NCBI GenBank assembly: GCA_963696665.1
Contig: CAVOLE010000008.1
Location: 372,001-436,000, forward strand
Length of the DNA stretch: 64,000 bases
Direction of reading: 5' to 3'
Origin: Roseiarcus sp963696665
Lineage (GTDB): Bacteria > Pseudomonadota > Alphaproteobacteria > Rhizobiales > Beijerinckiaceae
Positions within the stretch are counted from its first letter, which is position 1; each line of letters starts with the position of its first letter. The notes below the pieces were generated by a model. The model saw only the letters and a list, made by a program, of their open reading frames with translations. It ran no database searches and was not told the origin of the DNA. The position numbers and the translations under genes are program-made. Below, piece by piece: positions 1 to 11,045 of this stretch.

Positions 1-544
1 CCACGGTCAGGTCAGCCGTCCCGCTCAGCGGCCGGCAGCCTTCAGGCAGCTTGAGCGCCGACACATGCACCGAATCGTGGAAATCCATGCCAGCAAGGTC
101 GATGGTGATCAATTCCGGAATGTCGTCGGCCGGCGCCATGACCTCGACCGTGTGCAGCACCAGATTGACCGCGCCGCCCTTTTTCAATCCGGGCGAGCCT
201 TCGCGATTGGCGACGTGCACGGGGATGCCGATGCGCACGCGCGATCCCGGCGCGAGTCTCAGGAAATCAACATGAACCGGCCGGTCGGTGACGACGTCGA
301 GCTGGTAGTCGCGCGGCAGGACCCGCTCCTTGCGCCCGTCGACTTCGAGCTCGAAGATCGAGGTCAGGAAGTGGCCGGCGTAGATGAACTTGTTGACGTC
401 CTTGTAGTCGACCGAGATCGGCTCAGGTTTGGCGCCGCCGCCATAGATGACGGCTGGAACGCGGCCTTCGCGACGAACGGAGCGGGCGGCCCCCTTGCCT
501 GTCCCGCTGCGCGTCACGGCCGCGAGTTGCTTGATCGCTGCCAT
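1..544 (-). CDS. rplY: 50S ribosomal protein L25/Ctc (3' end cut by window edge)
   Basis: Binds 5S rRNA in the large ribosomal subunit; the long two-domain form is also called general stress protein Ctc. The minus-strand reading begins MAAIKQLAAVTRSGTGKGAA and continues through RREGRVPAVIYGGG, the conserved N-terminal L25 segment, then into the TL5/Ctc C-terminal beta domain (HVDFLRLAPGSRVRIGIPVHV). The ATG at 542-544 is preceded by GAGGAC at a good distance. About 181 codons are visible and the stop lies outside the window. The gene is divergent from fumC. The family assignment is confident; the C-terminus cannot be judged. Confidence 0.93.
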   Translation of the reverse strand, partial: MAAIKQLAAVTRSGTGKGAARSVRREGRVPAVIYGGGAKPEPISVDYKDVNKFIYAGHFLTSIFELEVDGRKERVLPRDYQLDVVTDRPVHVDFLRLAPGSRVRIGIPVHVANREGSPGLKKGGAVNLVLHTVEVMAPADDIPELITIDLAGMDFHDSVHVSALKLPEGCRPLSGTADLTV

Positions 545-704
545 GATGATGTCCTCTATTTAAGTTTTCGCGCCCTGCCTCCAGGGGTGTCGGATTGGGC
601 GCGAAGCGCCGGCTTATAGAGAAGGAGCGCGCTCGGAGCAAGTGTGCGCGCCTTGCTTTTGGGGGCGCATCCTCGCAAATGCTTGTCCAGGAGACAGGAC
701 CATC

Positions 705-2144
<1,440 letters not shown>

Positions 2145-2175
2145 CCGCCCGCTTCTCGGGAAGGGTTAAGAGCCG

Positions 2176-5100
2176 CTACTCCGCCGGCGCCGCCGACGCG
2201 GCCGGCAAACCGAAGGCCGGGCGGCGATCAGGGGCCTGTTCGCTCGTCGGCCCGAGCGAGCGGCGGTGCCACAGGGCGTAGACGGCCGGCAGCAGGAACA
2301 GCGTCAAGAACGTCGCGACCGAGAGGCCGCCCATGATCGTGAAGGCCATCGGACCCCAGAATGCGCTCTCCGACAGCGGGATCATCGCGAGGATCGCCGC
2401 AAGCGCGGTGAGCGCGACAGGCCTGGCGCGCCGCATGGTCGAAAACACGATCGCCTCGCGCCGCGAAAGCCCGTGCTCGCGGACGTCGGTCTCGATCTGA
2501 TCAACCAGGATCACGGTGTTGCGCATGTCCATGCCGGCAAGCGCTATCAGTCCGAGCAGCGCCACGAAGCCGAACGGCTTGCCCGCCAGATTAAGGGCGA
2601 GCGATGCGCCGACGATGCCGAGGGGCGCGGTGAAGAACACCATGGCGAGCCGCGAGAAGCTTTGCATCTGAGCCATCAAGACCGTCAGCATGATCATGAT
2701 CATGACCGGGAAGAGCACAAAGATGGAGCTGTTGCCTTTCTGGGATTCCTCGATCGCGCCACCCATCTCGATGCGGTAGCCGAGCGGCATCGCATCTCGG
2801 ATTGCGGCGAGCTTCGGCCACAGCGACAGCGAGACATCGGGCGGCTGCACGCCGTCGACCACATCGGCGACCGCGGTGACGACCGGCTCGCGATTCCTGC
2901 GCCGGAGGATCGGCTCTTCGGTCGTGCGGACGACGCGCGCCACCTGGCCGACAGGCACAGGCGCGCCATCGCGCGAGGCGACGGTCATATCCTCGATTCG
3001 ATCGAGTTCAGCGCGTTCGCTGGGAATTGCGCGCGCGACGACGTCGACCCGCTCTTCGCCCACTCTCAGCGTCGTCACCGTCGCGCCGCCGACCAGCGTC
3101 TGCAATGTCCGAGCGATGTCTTGTGGGGTGAGGCCAAGCGCTCGGGCTCGCGCTTGATCGACCTCGAGCCTGAGCGAGGGCATCTTTTCACCCCAGTCGA
3201 GATAGGGGTCGATGAGTCGGCGGTCAGCGCGCATGACGTCGCGCACCTGTCTGGCGATGCTATGCGCCACCTCCGGATCCGGCCCGATGACCCGGAACTG
3301 CACCGGGAAGCCGACCGGCGGACCAAAATTGAACCGATCGAGCCGTACCCGCGCCTGAGAGAGCGCGCCTTTGGCGACCGCGGCCTCAATTCGCGCCTTG
3401 ATGCGTTCGCGCGCCTCGACGTCCCGCGCGACGACGACGATCTGGGCGAAGGATTCGTTCGGCTGCACCGGCTGCAGCCCGAGCCAGAATCTGGGCGAGC
3501 TTTGGCCGATATAGGCGGTGTAGGAAGCCGCGTCCTTGTCGCCGGCCAGGAGTTTCTCGGCCTCCTTGACCGCAGCCTCGGTCGCTTGCATCGAGGAGCC
3601 TTCCGCGAGCCGCAGCTCGAAGAACAACTCGGGTCGCTCCGATAAAGGAAAGAACTGCTGCTGGACCTTGCTGAACTGGCTTAAGCCCAGACCCAGGAGC
3701 GCCGCGGCGACCGAGATGACGACGAGCGGACGAGCGACGCAGAACTCGAGCGCCTTGCGGAAGGTTCGGTAGAATGGCGTAGAGTAGATCGCTTTTTCGT
3801 CCCGCCGGCGGCCACGCCCCGCATAGTCAGGGAGCAGCTTGAAACCGAGGTAGGGGGTGAAGAGAACGGCGACGAACCACGAAGCGACGAGCGATATCCC
3901 AACCACCCAGAAGATGCCGCCGGCATATTCGCCGACCGCGGAATTCGCGAGGCCGATCGGCATGAACCCAGCGGCGGTGATTAGGGTCCCGGTCAACATC
4001 GGGAAAGCGGTCGAGGTCCAGGCGAAGGAGGCTGCGCGTTCGCGGTCCCAGCCCTGTTCGAGTTTCACCACAATCATCTCGGTCGCGATGATGGCGTCGT
4101 CGACCAAAAGCCCCAGCGCGATGATCAATGCGCCAAGCGTGATCCGATGGAGGTCGAGGCCGATCAGCGCCATCACGACGAAGACGATCGCCAGCACGAG
4201 CGGGACCGACGTCGCGACCACGAAACCGGCGCGCCAGCCGAGCGAAAGGAAGCTCACTGCGAGCACGATCGTCAGCGCCTCGACAAACGACCGCGTGAAT
4301 TCGAACACCGCCTTGTCGACGACCGCCGGCTGATCGGCGATGCGTGCGATCGTCACGCCGCGCGGGAGTTCCAACTCGAACTCGCCGACCGTCGCGTCGA
4401 GCACCTTGCCGAGCGCCAGGATGTCGCCGCCCTTCTGCATCACGACGCCGACTTCAAGCGCGGGCTGGCCCTGGGCGCGGATGAGAAACGACGGCGGGTC
4501 CTGGTAGCCGTGATAGACATTCGCCACGTCGCCGAGACGGAACGTCTGGCCGCCGGCAAAGACCGGCGTTTCCGCCACAGCCTCCGCCGCCTGCTGCGCG
4601 CCAGTCACGCGGACCGGCATTCGCTGCGCATCGGTCTGAAACTCGCCCGCGGGAGCAAGGGCGTTCTGTTTGGCGATCGAATCGAAAAGCGACTGGAGCG
4701 GAGCGCCGAGCGTGGCGAGCTTGGCGTGACTGAACTCGACGAAAATGCGCTCCGGCTGGTCGCCGTAGAGATCGACCTTGGTGACGTCCGGAACGCGCTG
4801 GAGGCGCTTGCGAAACGCTTCGGCGACGTCCTTCAACTGCGCGTAGGAGGCGCCGTCGCCCGTGATTGTATAGAGGACCGAGTCAACGTCTCCGAAAGTG
4901 TCGTTGACCAAGGGCCCGACAACCCCGTCGGGCAGATCGGGACGCACGTCGACCATCTTCTTGCGAAGCTCGAGAAAGAGCATCGGCACTTCGCGCGGCG
5001 GGGTCGAATCGCGGAACGTCAGCGAAATGGAGGCGAAGGAAGGCTTGCTGTACGTCTCGATCTTGTCGACCCAGGGGAGTTCCTGGAGTTTCTTTTCAAC

Positions 5101-5310
5101 GCGGTCGGCAACCTGCGACTGCATTTCCTCGCTGGTCGCGCCGGGCCATTCGAGGGTGACGATCGCGACCTTGATGGTGAAGTTGGGATCTTCGGCTCGG
5201 CCGAGCCGTGAATAGGAAAGGACGCCGGCGAGGCCGATTACGATGATGAGAAATGTGGTCAGCTGGGGATGTCGGATCGCCCAGCTCGACAGGTTGAACT
5301 GGCCCATCAC
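2176..5310 (-). CDS. RND efflux transporter permease subunit (HAE1/AcrB-like)
   Basis: Inner-membrane proton-driven pump of a tripartite efflux system. At 1044 aa it has full RND length, with TM1 near residue 20, a large periplasmic loop, the central TM2-6 block and a second loop and TM set. TM4 carries the paired aspartates of the proton relay (GLLVDDAIIATEMI). In TM10 the AcrB lysine is replaced by arginine (GMDMRNTVILVD), as in some RND branches. It overlaps the upstream adaptor gene by 4 bp (ATGA), so translation is coupled. No outer-membrane channel gene is adjacent; a shared TolC-type channel is inferred. Substrate unknown. Confidence 0.94.
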   Translation of the reverse strand: MMGQFNLSSWAIRHPQLTTFLIIVIGLAGVLSYSRLGRAEDPNFTIKVAIVTLEWPGATSEEMQSQVADRVEKKLQELPWVDKIETYSKPSFASISLTFRDSTPPREVPMLFLELRKKMVDVRPDLPDGVVGPLVNDTFGDVDSVLYTITGDGASYAQLKDVAEAFRKRLQRVPDVTKVDLYGDQPERIFVEFSHAKLATLGAPLQSLFDSIAKQNALAPAGEFQTDAQRMPVRVTGAQQAAEAVAETPVFAGGQTFRLGDVANVYHGYQDPPSFLIRAQGQPALEVGVVMQKGGDILALGKVLDATVGEFELELPRGVTIARIADQPAVVDKAVFEFTRSFVEALTIVLAVSFLSLGWRAGFVVATSVPLVLAIVFVVMALIGLDLHRITLGALIIALGLLVDDAIIATEMIVVKLEQGWDRERAASFAWTSTAFPMLTGTLITAAGFMPIGLANSAVGEYAGGIFWVVGISLVASWFVAVLFTPYLGFKLLPDYAGRGRRRDEKAIYSTPFYRTFRKALEFCVARPLVVISVAAALLGLGLSQFSKVQQQFFPLSERPELFFELRLAEGSSMQATEAAVKEAEKLLAGDKDAASYTAYIGQSSPRFWLGLQPVQPNESFAQIVVVARDVEARERIKARIEAAVAKGALSQARVRLDRFNFGPPVGFPVQFRVIGPDPEVAHSIARQVRDVMRADRRLIDPYLDWGEKMPSLRLEVDQARARALGLTPQDIARTLQTLVGGATVTTLRVGEERVDVVARAIPSERAELDRIEDMTVASRDGAPVPVGQVARVVRTTEEPILRRRNREPVVTAVADVVDGVQPPDVSLSLWPKLAAIRDAMPLGYRIEMGGAIEESQKGNSSIFVLFPVMIMIMLTVLMAQMQSFSRLAMVFFTAPLGIVGASLALNLAGKPFGFVALLGLIALAGMDMRNTVILVDQIETDVREHGLSRREAIVFSTMRRARPVALTALAAILAMIPLSESAFWGPMAFTIMGGLSVATFLTLFLLPAVYALWHRRSLGPTSEQAPDRRPAFGLPAASAAPAE

Positions 5311-6389
5311 AACCCCGCGAGGTTTTCAACCACCCTGACCTTTTCTCCCTCCGACAACTTATGGACGCCGAGCGCCACGATCTTCGCCCCCTCCGGAACT
5401 CCCGCGCTGATGAAGGCCTGCTCGGAGTCGTAGCCCGTCAGCGCGACTCGCGCGGCCCGTAACGTCTCCCTGGCGGGATCGACCACCCAGACGCTCGGCC
5501 CCTTCCCCGTGTCGAACAGAGCGGCGACCGGCACCCGAGCGACCTTTTCGGCAGCAGCGCTGAGCGAGACAGTGATGCTCATTCCGAGCCGCACGTCGGA
5601 CGGCGCGCCGATCAAGGTGAAGCGCGCCGGATAGGTGCGGGTCGCAGGATCTGAAGTTGGGGAAAGCTCGCGCAGCTTGGCCGGGACGGAGACGCCGGGA
5701 AGAGCCCAGAATTCCACGCGCGCCGGCTCGGAGCGTGCCCGATCAAGCAATGTTTCTGGGACGGAGACCGCCGCCTCTTGCTCGACTGTGTGAGCGAGCC
5801 GAACGATCGGCGCGCTGGCGGCGACGACCTGGCCGGGCTCGGCCATGACCGCGCTGATGACGCCGTCGGCGTCGGCGCGCAGGGTCGTGTAGTCCATGGC
5901 GTTGCGGGCGAGATCGACCGCACGGTCGGCGCGCGCGACGGCGGCGCGCGCCTGCTCGGCGGCGGAGTGCGCACGGTCGAAGTCGGCGTTCGCCGTCCAA
6001 CCCTGCCTGGAAAGGATGGTCAGGCGCCGCTCTTCCGCCTCCGCCTGAACGAGCGCGGCTTTCGCCGAACTCAGTTCCGCGTCCGCTTCCTCGAGTTGCA
6101 GGCGAAAGTCGGTCTCGTCGAGCTTCGCCAGCGCGTCGCCTTCGCGCACGAAAGCGCCAGCGTCGACAAGCCGGGCGGCTATCTTGCCGCCGACCCGGAA
6201 GGACAGATCGCTTTCAACGCGCGCCTTGATCACCCCAGCCAGAACCTGCGCCTCCTCGCGGGGGGCGAAATGCGCGTCCGCGACCAGAACCGGGCGGGGC
6301 TCAGCGGGCCTGGCTGCCTCATGCGTCTGGTTGCAGCCGGCCGCGAGCAGCCCCAAGCCAATCGCCAGAAGAGACGCATGCGGCTTCAT
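5307..6389 (-). CDS. RND periplasmic adaptor lipoprotein (AcrA/HlyD family)
   Basis: Membrane-fusion protein linking the RND pump to an outer-membrane channel. At 360 aa it begins with a lipoprotein signal whose lipobox is LAAGC (cysteine near residue 19). The barrel-sandwich region follows (SFRVGGKIAARLVDAGAFV), then a hairpin coiled coil rich in Ala/Glu (LQLEEADAELSSAKAALVQA), then the beta-barrel domain. It overlaps both neighbours by 4 bp, in the order TetR, adaptor, pump. This arrangement implies one repressor-controlled transcript. Confidence 0.93.
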   Translation of the reverse strand: MKPHASLLAIGLGLLAAGCNQTHEAARPAEPRPVLVADAHFAPREEAQVLAGVIKARVESDLSFRVGGKIAARLVDAGAFVREGDALAKLDETDFRLQLEEADAELSSAKAALVQAEAEERRLTILSRQGWTANADFDRAHSAAEQARAAVARADRAVDLARNAMDYTTLRADADGVISAVMAEPGQVVAASAPIVRLAHTVEQEAAVSVPETLLDRARSEPARVEFWALPGVSVPAKLRELSPTSDPATRTYPARFTLIGAPSDVRLGMSITVSLSAAAEKVARVPVAALFDTGKGPSVWVVDPARETLRAARVALTGYDSEQAFISAGVPEGAKIVALGVHKLSEGEKVRVVENLAGL

Positions 6390-7018
6390 GGCTCAGGTCT
6401 TCCCGAGATCGGTCCGGGTGGGTTTTTGTTCAAGAGCGCGCGCAAAGCGAATTCGACCGCGTCCTCGGGCCGCGCCTCCGGGCGGATCGCCGGGTATTGC
6501 GCGATCATGGTGGGATTCTGGATGACCACACAGGCCTGCAGCGTCCGCCAGCCAAGCTCCTTCGGGTCGCCGGGACCGAACTCCCCTGTCGACTGACCTT
6601 CAGCGATCACGTCCGCGAGCATCGCCGCGCATTTGTGGAGATAATCGACAATCGGCGGCCAGACTTCGTCGCACGCACTCTGAACAACCTCGTGCACCCG
6701 CGCCTGATCGGTCATCTGGTCACGCATCAGGCGATGTATGGTCAGCATTATCCCGGCGATGCGTTGGGAGGCCCTTCCTGGCGCCTCGAGCTCGCTGCGC
6801 GCCGCCTTCAAGAGTTCGCCGAGAAGGCCCTCGCAAACCGCTTCGTTCAGCGCCTGCTTGGAGGGGAAGAAGCGATAGACATTGGCGCTCGACATCCCCA
6901 GCTTCTCGGCCACGTCGGCCATCGTCGTGCGCGACCCGAGCTGCCGGAAGAGGTCCCAGGCTACCGCGAGGATGCAGGAGCGGGTCTCTTCGGGAGTTCG
7001 GCGTTCCGCTATGGTCAT
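6386..7018 (-). CDS. TetR/AcrR-family repressor of the RND operon
   Basis: One-component transcriptional repressor, first gene of the efflux operon. The N-terminal helix-turn-helix region is clear (ADVAEKLGMSSANVYRFFPSKQALNEAV); the C-terminal ligand-binding domain has no assigned ligand. The frame extends upstream to a GTG at 7060, but that start lies inside an operator-like palindrome and upstream of the expected transcription start, so the ATG at 7018 (MTIAERRTPEETRS, 210 aa) is preferred. No strong ribosome-binding site precedes it. Autoregulation of the whole operon is inferred from the palindrome just upstream. Confidence 0.9.
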   Translation of the reverse strand: MTIAERRTPEETRSCILAVAWDLFRQLGSRTTMADVAEKLGMSSANVYRFFPSKQALNEAVCEGLLGELLKAARSELEAPGRASQRIAGIMLTIHRLMRDQMTDQARVHEVVQSACDEVWPPIVDYLHKCAAMLADVIAEGQSTGEFGPGDPKELGWRTLQACVVIQNPTMIAQYPAIRPEARPEDAVEFALRALLNKNPPGPISGRPEP

Positions 7019-7030
7019 CGCAGTGATACT

Positions 7031-7078
7031 TGATAAGTGATGATTTTCATCTTTTATCACTTATCAGAGATAAGTCAA
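7031..7078 (-). promoter_or_regulatory. Promoter and TetR operator-like palindrome of the RND operon
   Basis: A perfect 11-bp inverted repeat, TGATAAGTGAT (7031-7041) and ATCACTTATCA (7056-7066), flanks a 14-bp spacer. On the minus strand a TTGACT (7073-7078) and a TAAAAG (7051-7056) separated by 16 bp look like -35 and -10 boxes, with the right repeat arm lying between and over them. A bound repressor would block RNA polymerase. The site is seen in the sequence; its role is inferred. Confidence 0.65.
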
Positions 7079-7207
7079 GCTGCTTCATGCTTGACCAGGC
7101 CAAACCAGGGCCTTTGCCTCGTTAGTCGATCCCAGGCGACGTGGTCGGCCGCATCTGCGAGGAGCCGGCTCCTGGTCTTCCCGCGCTAAGCGCTTAAGCC
7201 TTAAGCC

Positions 7208-7837
7208 TTAAGCGCCATAAGCCTTGAGAAAGACATCGACCCCGGTCTCGACCGAGGCTTCGATATCCTCGCGGCTGATCGAGTCCACCACCCCGAACAG
7301 GAGGCGCTTGTAGACATAGCTCTGGCAGAGATCGACGAACTGCCAGGCGGCGCGCTCCGGATCGGGGACGCTCAGCACGCCCAACCTTTCCAAGTCTTCA
7401 AGTTCCGCCGCAAGCCGCGTCGCGCCGTATAACGGGCCAGCCTCATAGAAGGCGCGCCCGATATTGGGGAATTTTTCCGCAGCCGCGATAACGACCCGAG
7501 CCAGAGCCCGCGTTACTGGCTCGGACATGCGGCTAATGAGGCGGACGCCAAAGTCCGTGAGCATGTCGCGCGCATCGCCCTCTCGTCGGAAGGTGCACAG
7601 GCGCTCGGCGGCTTGCGCAAATTCGCCCCGAATGATCGCTTCGAACAATTGGTCCTTGGAGTCGAAGTAGGCGTAGAGCGTGCCCTTGGAGACGCCCGCC
7701 GCGCGGGCGATGTCATTCATGCTCGCGCCGTCGAAGCCGGCGCTCAAAAACACCTGCCGCGCCCCGTCCATGATCTGGCGCCTTTTCGCGCTGCCGTCAT
7801 TGGCTGGAGCTTCCCGCTCCAACGCCTCCGATTCCAT
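7208..7837 (-). CDS. TetR/AcrR-family repressor, divergent from emrAB-like genes
   Basis: A 209-aa repressor with a typical TetR DNA-binding domain near residues 18-65 (RRQIMDGARQVFLSAGF, then DIARAAGVSKGTLYAYFDSKD). The C-terminal region (FGVRLISRMSEPVTRALARVV) resembles the AcrR-type TetR_C domain. It is transcribed away from an EmrA/EmrB-type efflux pair, and two identical palindromes lie in the gap. It most likely represses both itself and the pump, inducer unknown. The alternating TAAGCCTTAAGC repeat just after the stop (7190-7210) is simple sequence of no clear role. Confidence 0.9.
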   Translation of the reverse strand: MESEALEREAPANDGSAKRRQIMDGARQVFLSAGFDGASMNDIARAAGVSKGTLYAYFDSKDQLFEAIIRGEFAQAAERLCTFRREGDARDMLTDFGVRLISRMSEPVTRALARVVIAAAEKFPNIGRAFYEAGPLYGATRLAAELEDLERLGVLSVPDPERAAWQFVDLCQSYVYKRLLFGVVDSISREDIEASVETGVDVFLKAYGA

Positions 7838-7863
7838 AGCCTGCCCTTCCGCTCGCGGGGATG

Positions 7864-7943
7864 ACCGAACCGTTCGGTTCGATTCTTGTTGCGATACGCT
7901 CTCGCTTGCGCTACGTCAACGAGAAATGACCGAACCGTTCGGT
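7864..7943. promoter_or_regulatory. Two identical TetR operator-like palindromes
   Basis: ACCGAACCGTTCGGT occurs at 7864-7878 and again at 7929-7943. Each is a 7-bp perfect inverted repeat (ACCGAAC/GTTCGGT) around a central C, and both copies are preceded by ATG. Their centres are 65 bp apart. One copy sits near each of the two divergent genes, so one repressor could control both promoters. The sites are seen directly; the link to the adjacent TetR gene is inferred from position. Confidence 0.75.
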
Positions 7944-7971
7944 CGGGCAACGGGTCAGAGCGGGCTTTACC

Positions 7972-9300
7972 ATGGTCGAGGACGTCAAGGGCATAGAGCC
8001 CGCCGCGGGGAGCGTGTCTCCGGCGGACGCTCACCCTTCGGCTAACCTGCCTTCCCCAGCGGCCAGCCCGCCTGGCGCTCTCGCCCCTGCGCCGGCGATG
8101 GGCGCGCCGGTCGTACCCGGCGGCCACCCCGTCGTTAAGGCGGCTCGGCTCAAGAGAGCGGGGCTTCGCCGGTTCATCGTCCCGGTTCTGATTCTGGCCG
8201 CGCTCGGCTATGGCGGCAAAACGGCCTACGATTATTTCGTCGAGGGTCGCTTCCTCGTCTCGACCGACGACGCCTATGTCGGCGCCGACACCGCGATCAT
8301 CGCCGCCAAGGCCATGGGCCACTTGACCGCGGTTCCGGTGGTTGACAACCAGATCGTGCACAAGGGCGACCTGCTCGCTTCGATCGATGACGGCGACTAC
8401 CAGAACGCCGTCGACGCGGCCCGGGCGCGCATCGGCACCCAGGACGCGACCATCGCCCGCTTCGGCCGGCAGATCGACGCGCAGGCCGCAATCATCGCCC
8501 AGGCCGGAGCCCAGGTCGATTCGGCGGCGGCGCAGGAGAAGAGCGCCGAGGCCGAGGTCGAGCGGGCAGCCCTCGAATATGACCGGTCGTTCAAACTCGC
8601 GCAGACCAACTTCGGCTCGCAACAGCGTCTCGAGCAGGCAACCGCCGATCGCGACCGCACCATCGCCGGCTTGGCCGCCGCCAAGGCGAGCCACGCGTCG
8701 GCCGTCGCGGCGCTCGACGGCGCAAAGGCCAATCTCGATGTGCTCAAGGCGCAGAAAGACGAGGCCGCGCGCCAGCGAAACGAGCTCGTGACCGCCTTGG
8801 AGATGGCGGAGCGCAATCTTTCCTTCACCCGCGTCCTCGCTCCATTCGACGGAACCATCGGCAACAAGGCGGCTGAGGTCGGAAACTTCGTGCAGGCGGG
8901 AACCCGACTGATGGCGCTGGTGCCGCTCAACGCCTCCTACGTCGACGCCAACTTCAAGGAGACCCAGCTTGGCGACATCAAGCCAGGGCAGAAAGTGGAC
9001 GTCTCCGTCGACGCGCTCGACAGCAAGGTGGTCGAGGGCGTGGTGTCTTCGATCTCCCCAGCCTCTGGCGCGGAGTTCTCGCTTCTTCCCCCGGACAATG
9101 CGACCGGCAACTTCACCAAGGTCGTCCAGCGGGTCGCGGTGCGCGTGAACTTCCCCGAGGAGGTGCTGAAGGAGGTTGCGCTCCGGCCGGGGCTCTCGGT
9201 TGTCGCGACCGTCCATACCCGCGACCCCGCTCTGCCAAAGCCGACGCTATTGGGCGCGCTCGGATTCGAGGCCTTCGCCGGCCGCAGCGTCAAGCCGTGA
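7972..9300 (+). CDS. EmrA-like periplasmic adaptor (HlyD family)
   Basis: Membrane-fusion protein for an MFS-type drug pump. At 442 aa it has a long Pro/Ala-rich cytoplasmic N-terminus and one membrane anchor near residues 64-85 (FIVPVLILAALGYGG). The first lipoyl half-motif follows (VSTDDAYVGADTAIIAAKAMG), then a coiled-coil hairpin and the second half (LAPFDGTIGNKAAEVGNFVQAG). These are hallmarks of EmrA proteins. Its stop overlaps the start of the emrB-like gene by 4 bp. Control by the divergent TetR protein is inferred. Confidence 0.93.
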   Translation: MVEDVKGIEPAAGSVSPADAHPSANLPSPAASPPGALAPAPAMGAPVVPGGHPVVKAARLKRAGLRRFIVPVLILAALGYGGKTAYDYFVEGRFLVSTDDAYVGADTAIIAAKAMGHLTAVPVVDNQIVHKGDLLASIDDGDYQNAVDAARARIGTQDATIARFGRQIDAQAAIIAQAGAQVDSAAAQEKSAEAEVERAALEYDRSFKLAQTNFGSQQRLEQATADRDRTIAGLAAAKASHASAVAALDGAKANLDVLKAQKDEAARQRNELVTALEMAERNLSFTRVLAPFDGTIGNKAAEVGNFVQAGTRLMALVPLNASYVDANFKETQLGDIKPGQKVDVSVDALDSKVVEGVVSSISPASGAEFSLLPPDNATGNFTKVVQRVAVRVNFPEEVLKEVALRPGLSVVATVHTRDPALPKPTLLGALGFEAFAGRSVKP

Positions 9301-10916
9301 CAAGCGCGGTCGCCGCGATACGGCCTGGCGGGGCGTCGCCGGCCACGGATCTTGTTGTCGCGCCGGCGGCGGTCGCGCAGCGCAGTTTCTCGGCGCGGCG
9401 TGTCGCGGCGTTCATCTTCATGGTGTTTGGGATGTTCATGGCGATCCTGGACATCCAGATCGTCTCAGCATCCCTTTCGCAGATCCAGGCAGGGCTCTCG
9501 GCTTCGTCCGACGAAGTCACCTGGGTGCAGACCAGCTACCTCGTCGCCGAGGTAATCATGATCCCGCTGTCGGGCTTTCTGTCGCGGGTGGTGTCGACGC
9601 GCGTCATCTTCACCATTTCAGCCGGCGGCTTCACGCTCATGAGCTTCATGTGCGCCCACGCCAACTCGATCGAGGAGATGATCCTCTGGCGGGCGCTGCA
9701 GGGCTTCATCGGCGGCGGCATGATCCCGACCGTGTTCGCTTCCGCGTTCACCATCTTTCCGCGCGACAAGCAGCCGCTCATCGCGCCGATCATCGGGCTC
9801 GTGGCGACGCTTGCGCCCACGATCGGTCCGACGGTCGGCGGCTATCTCACCGACTGGTTTTCCTGGCACTGGCTGTTCCTGGTCAATCTCGGTCCCGAAA
9901 TCATCGTCACGATCGCGGCCTGGCTCTTGATCGATTTCGACGAGCCTGACTATTCGCTGCTCACCCATTTCGACTATGTCGGCCTTCTCACGATGGCCGG
10001 CTTCCTCGGGGCGCTGGAATACGCCCTCGAAGAGGGGCCGTCGAAGGACTGGTTCGAGAGTGAGCCCGTCACCATTGCGATCGTGATCTCGGCGATCAGT
10101 TGCGTCGCCTTCTTTTGGCGGATGGCGACCGCGCGCCAGCCGATCGTTGATCTCACCGCCTTCCGCGACCGCAATTTCTGGACCGGGTCGATGTTCGCCT
10201 TCGTGCTCGGCATCGGGCTCTACGGGCTCACTTACATCTATCCGGTCTATCTGGCGGTGGTGCGCGGCTATTCGTCGCTGATGATCGGCAAGACGATGTT
10301 CGTGACGGGCTTGTGCATGTTTCTCACCGCCCCCCTCGCCGGCCGGCTGATGACCCGGGTCGACCCGCGCATCATGATCGCGACCGGGTTCATCTTGTTC
10401 GCGATTGGGACCTTTCAGGCCTCATACGTGACTGTCGACTGGGACTTCTGGGAGTTGTTGTGGCCGCAGGTCTTCCGCGGCGTTGGGCTGATGTTGTCGA
10501 TGGTGCCGATCAACAATCTGGCGCTCGGCACCATGCCGCCGCAGAAGATCAAGAACGCCTCGGGGCTCTTCAACCTGATGCGTAACCTTGGCGGCGCGGT
10601 CGGACTTGCGCTCATCAACACGCTGCTCGACAAGCGCATGGACCTGCATCTCGAGCGCTTACGCGAATCGGTCAATTGGGGACGCCAAGTCGCGACGGAC
10701 ACGCTGGCCAGCATGACCGCGGCGCTGGCCGCGCGCGGATCGGACGCCGAGCTCGCGGCGACCCGCCAGCTCGCGCTGATCGTGCGGCGGCAGGCCGAGG
10801 TGATGGCGCTCGCCGACGTGTTTCTGGCGCTCACCTTCGTATTCCTGGCCTGCGTCGGCCTCGCCGCGGTGATGCGCCGCCCGGCCGCCGCGGCAGCGGG
10901 CGGAGGCGGCCACTGA
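9297..10916 (+). CDS. EmrB/QacA-type MFS drug transporter (DHA2, 14 TM)
   Basis: Proton-coupled multidrug exporter of the inner membrane. The 539-aa product starts at GTG (GTGA overlap with the adaptor stop). It shows the DHA2 motif A region and motif C-like glycines (LVATLAPTIGPTVGGYL), and a WHWLFLVNLG segment typical of EmrB. Length and hydrophobic pattern fit 14 membrane segments. With the EmrA-like adaptor it should form a tripartite pump. Substrate unknown. Confidence 0.93.
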   Translation: MTSAVAAIRPGGASPATDLVVAPAAVAQRSFSARRVAAFIFMVFGMFMAILDIQIVSASLSQIQAGLSASSDEVTWVQTSYLVAEVIMIPLSGFLSRVVSTRVIFTISAGGFTLMSFMCAHANSIEEMILWRALQGFIGGGMIPTVFASAFTIFPRDKQPLIAPIIGLVATLAPTIGPTVGGYLTDWFSWHWLFLVNLGPEIIVTIAAWLLIDFDEPDYSLLTHFDYVGLLTMAGFLGALEYALEEGPSKDWFESEPVTIAIVISAISCVAFFWRMATARQPIVDLTAFRDRNFWTGSMFAFVLGIGLYGLTYIYPVYLAVVRGYSSLMIGKTMFVTGLCMFLTAPLAGRLMTRVDPRIMIATGFILFAIGTFQASYVTVDWDFWELLWPQVFRGVGLMLSMVPINNLALGTMPPQKIKNASGLFNLMRNLGGAVGLALINTLLDKRMDLHLERLRESVNWGRQVATDTLASMTAALAARGSDAELAATRQLALIVRRQAEVMALADVFLALTFVFLACVGLAAVMRRPAAAAAGGGGH

Positions 10917-11045
10917 ACGAAGGAAAGAGGACGTCCTATGGGTCGCCCTCCAAAACCTCAGCGGTCGTGTCTAGAGGGCGACGCATTGGGTGGCGTCGCC
11001 ATCGCCACCCCAACCCTCGGGCCCATGACCTTGAGCCTTCGGATA

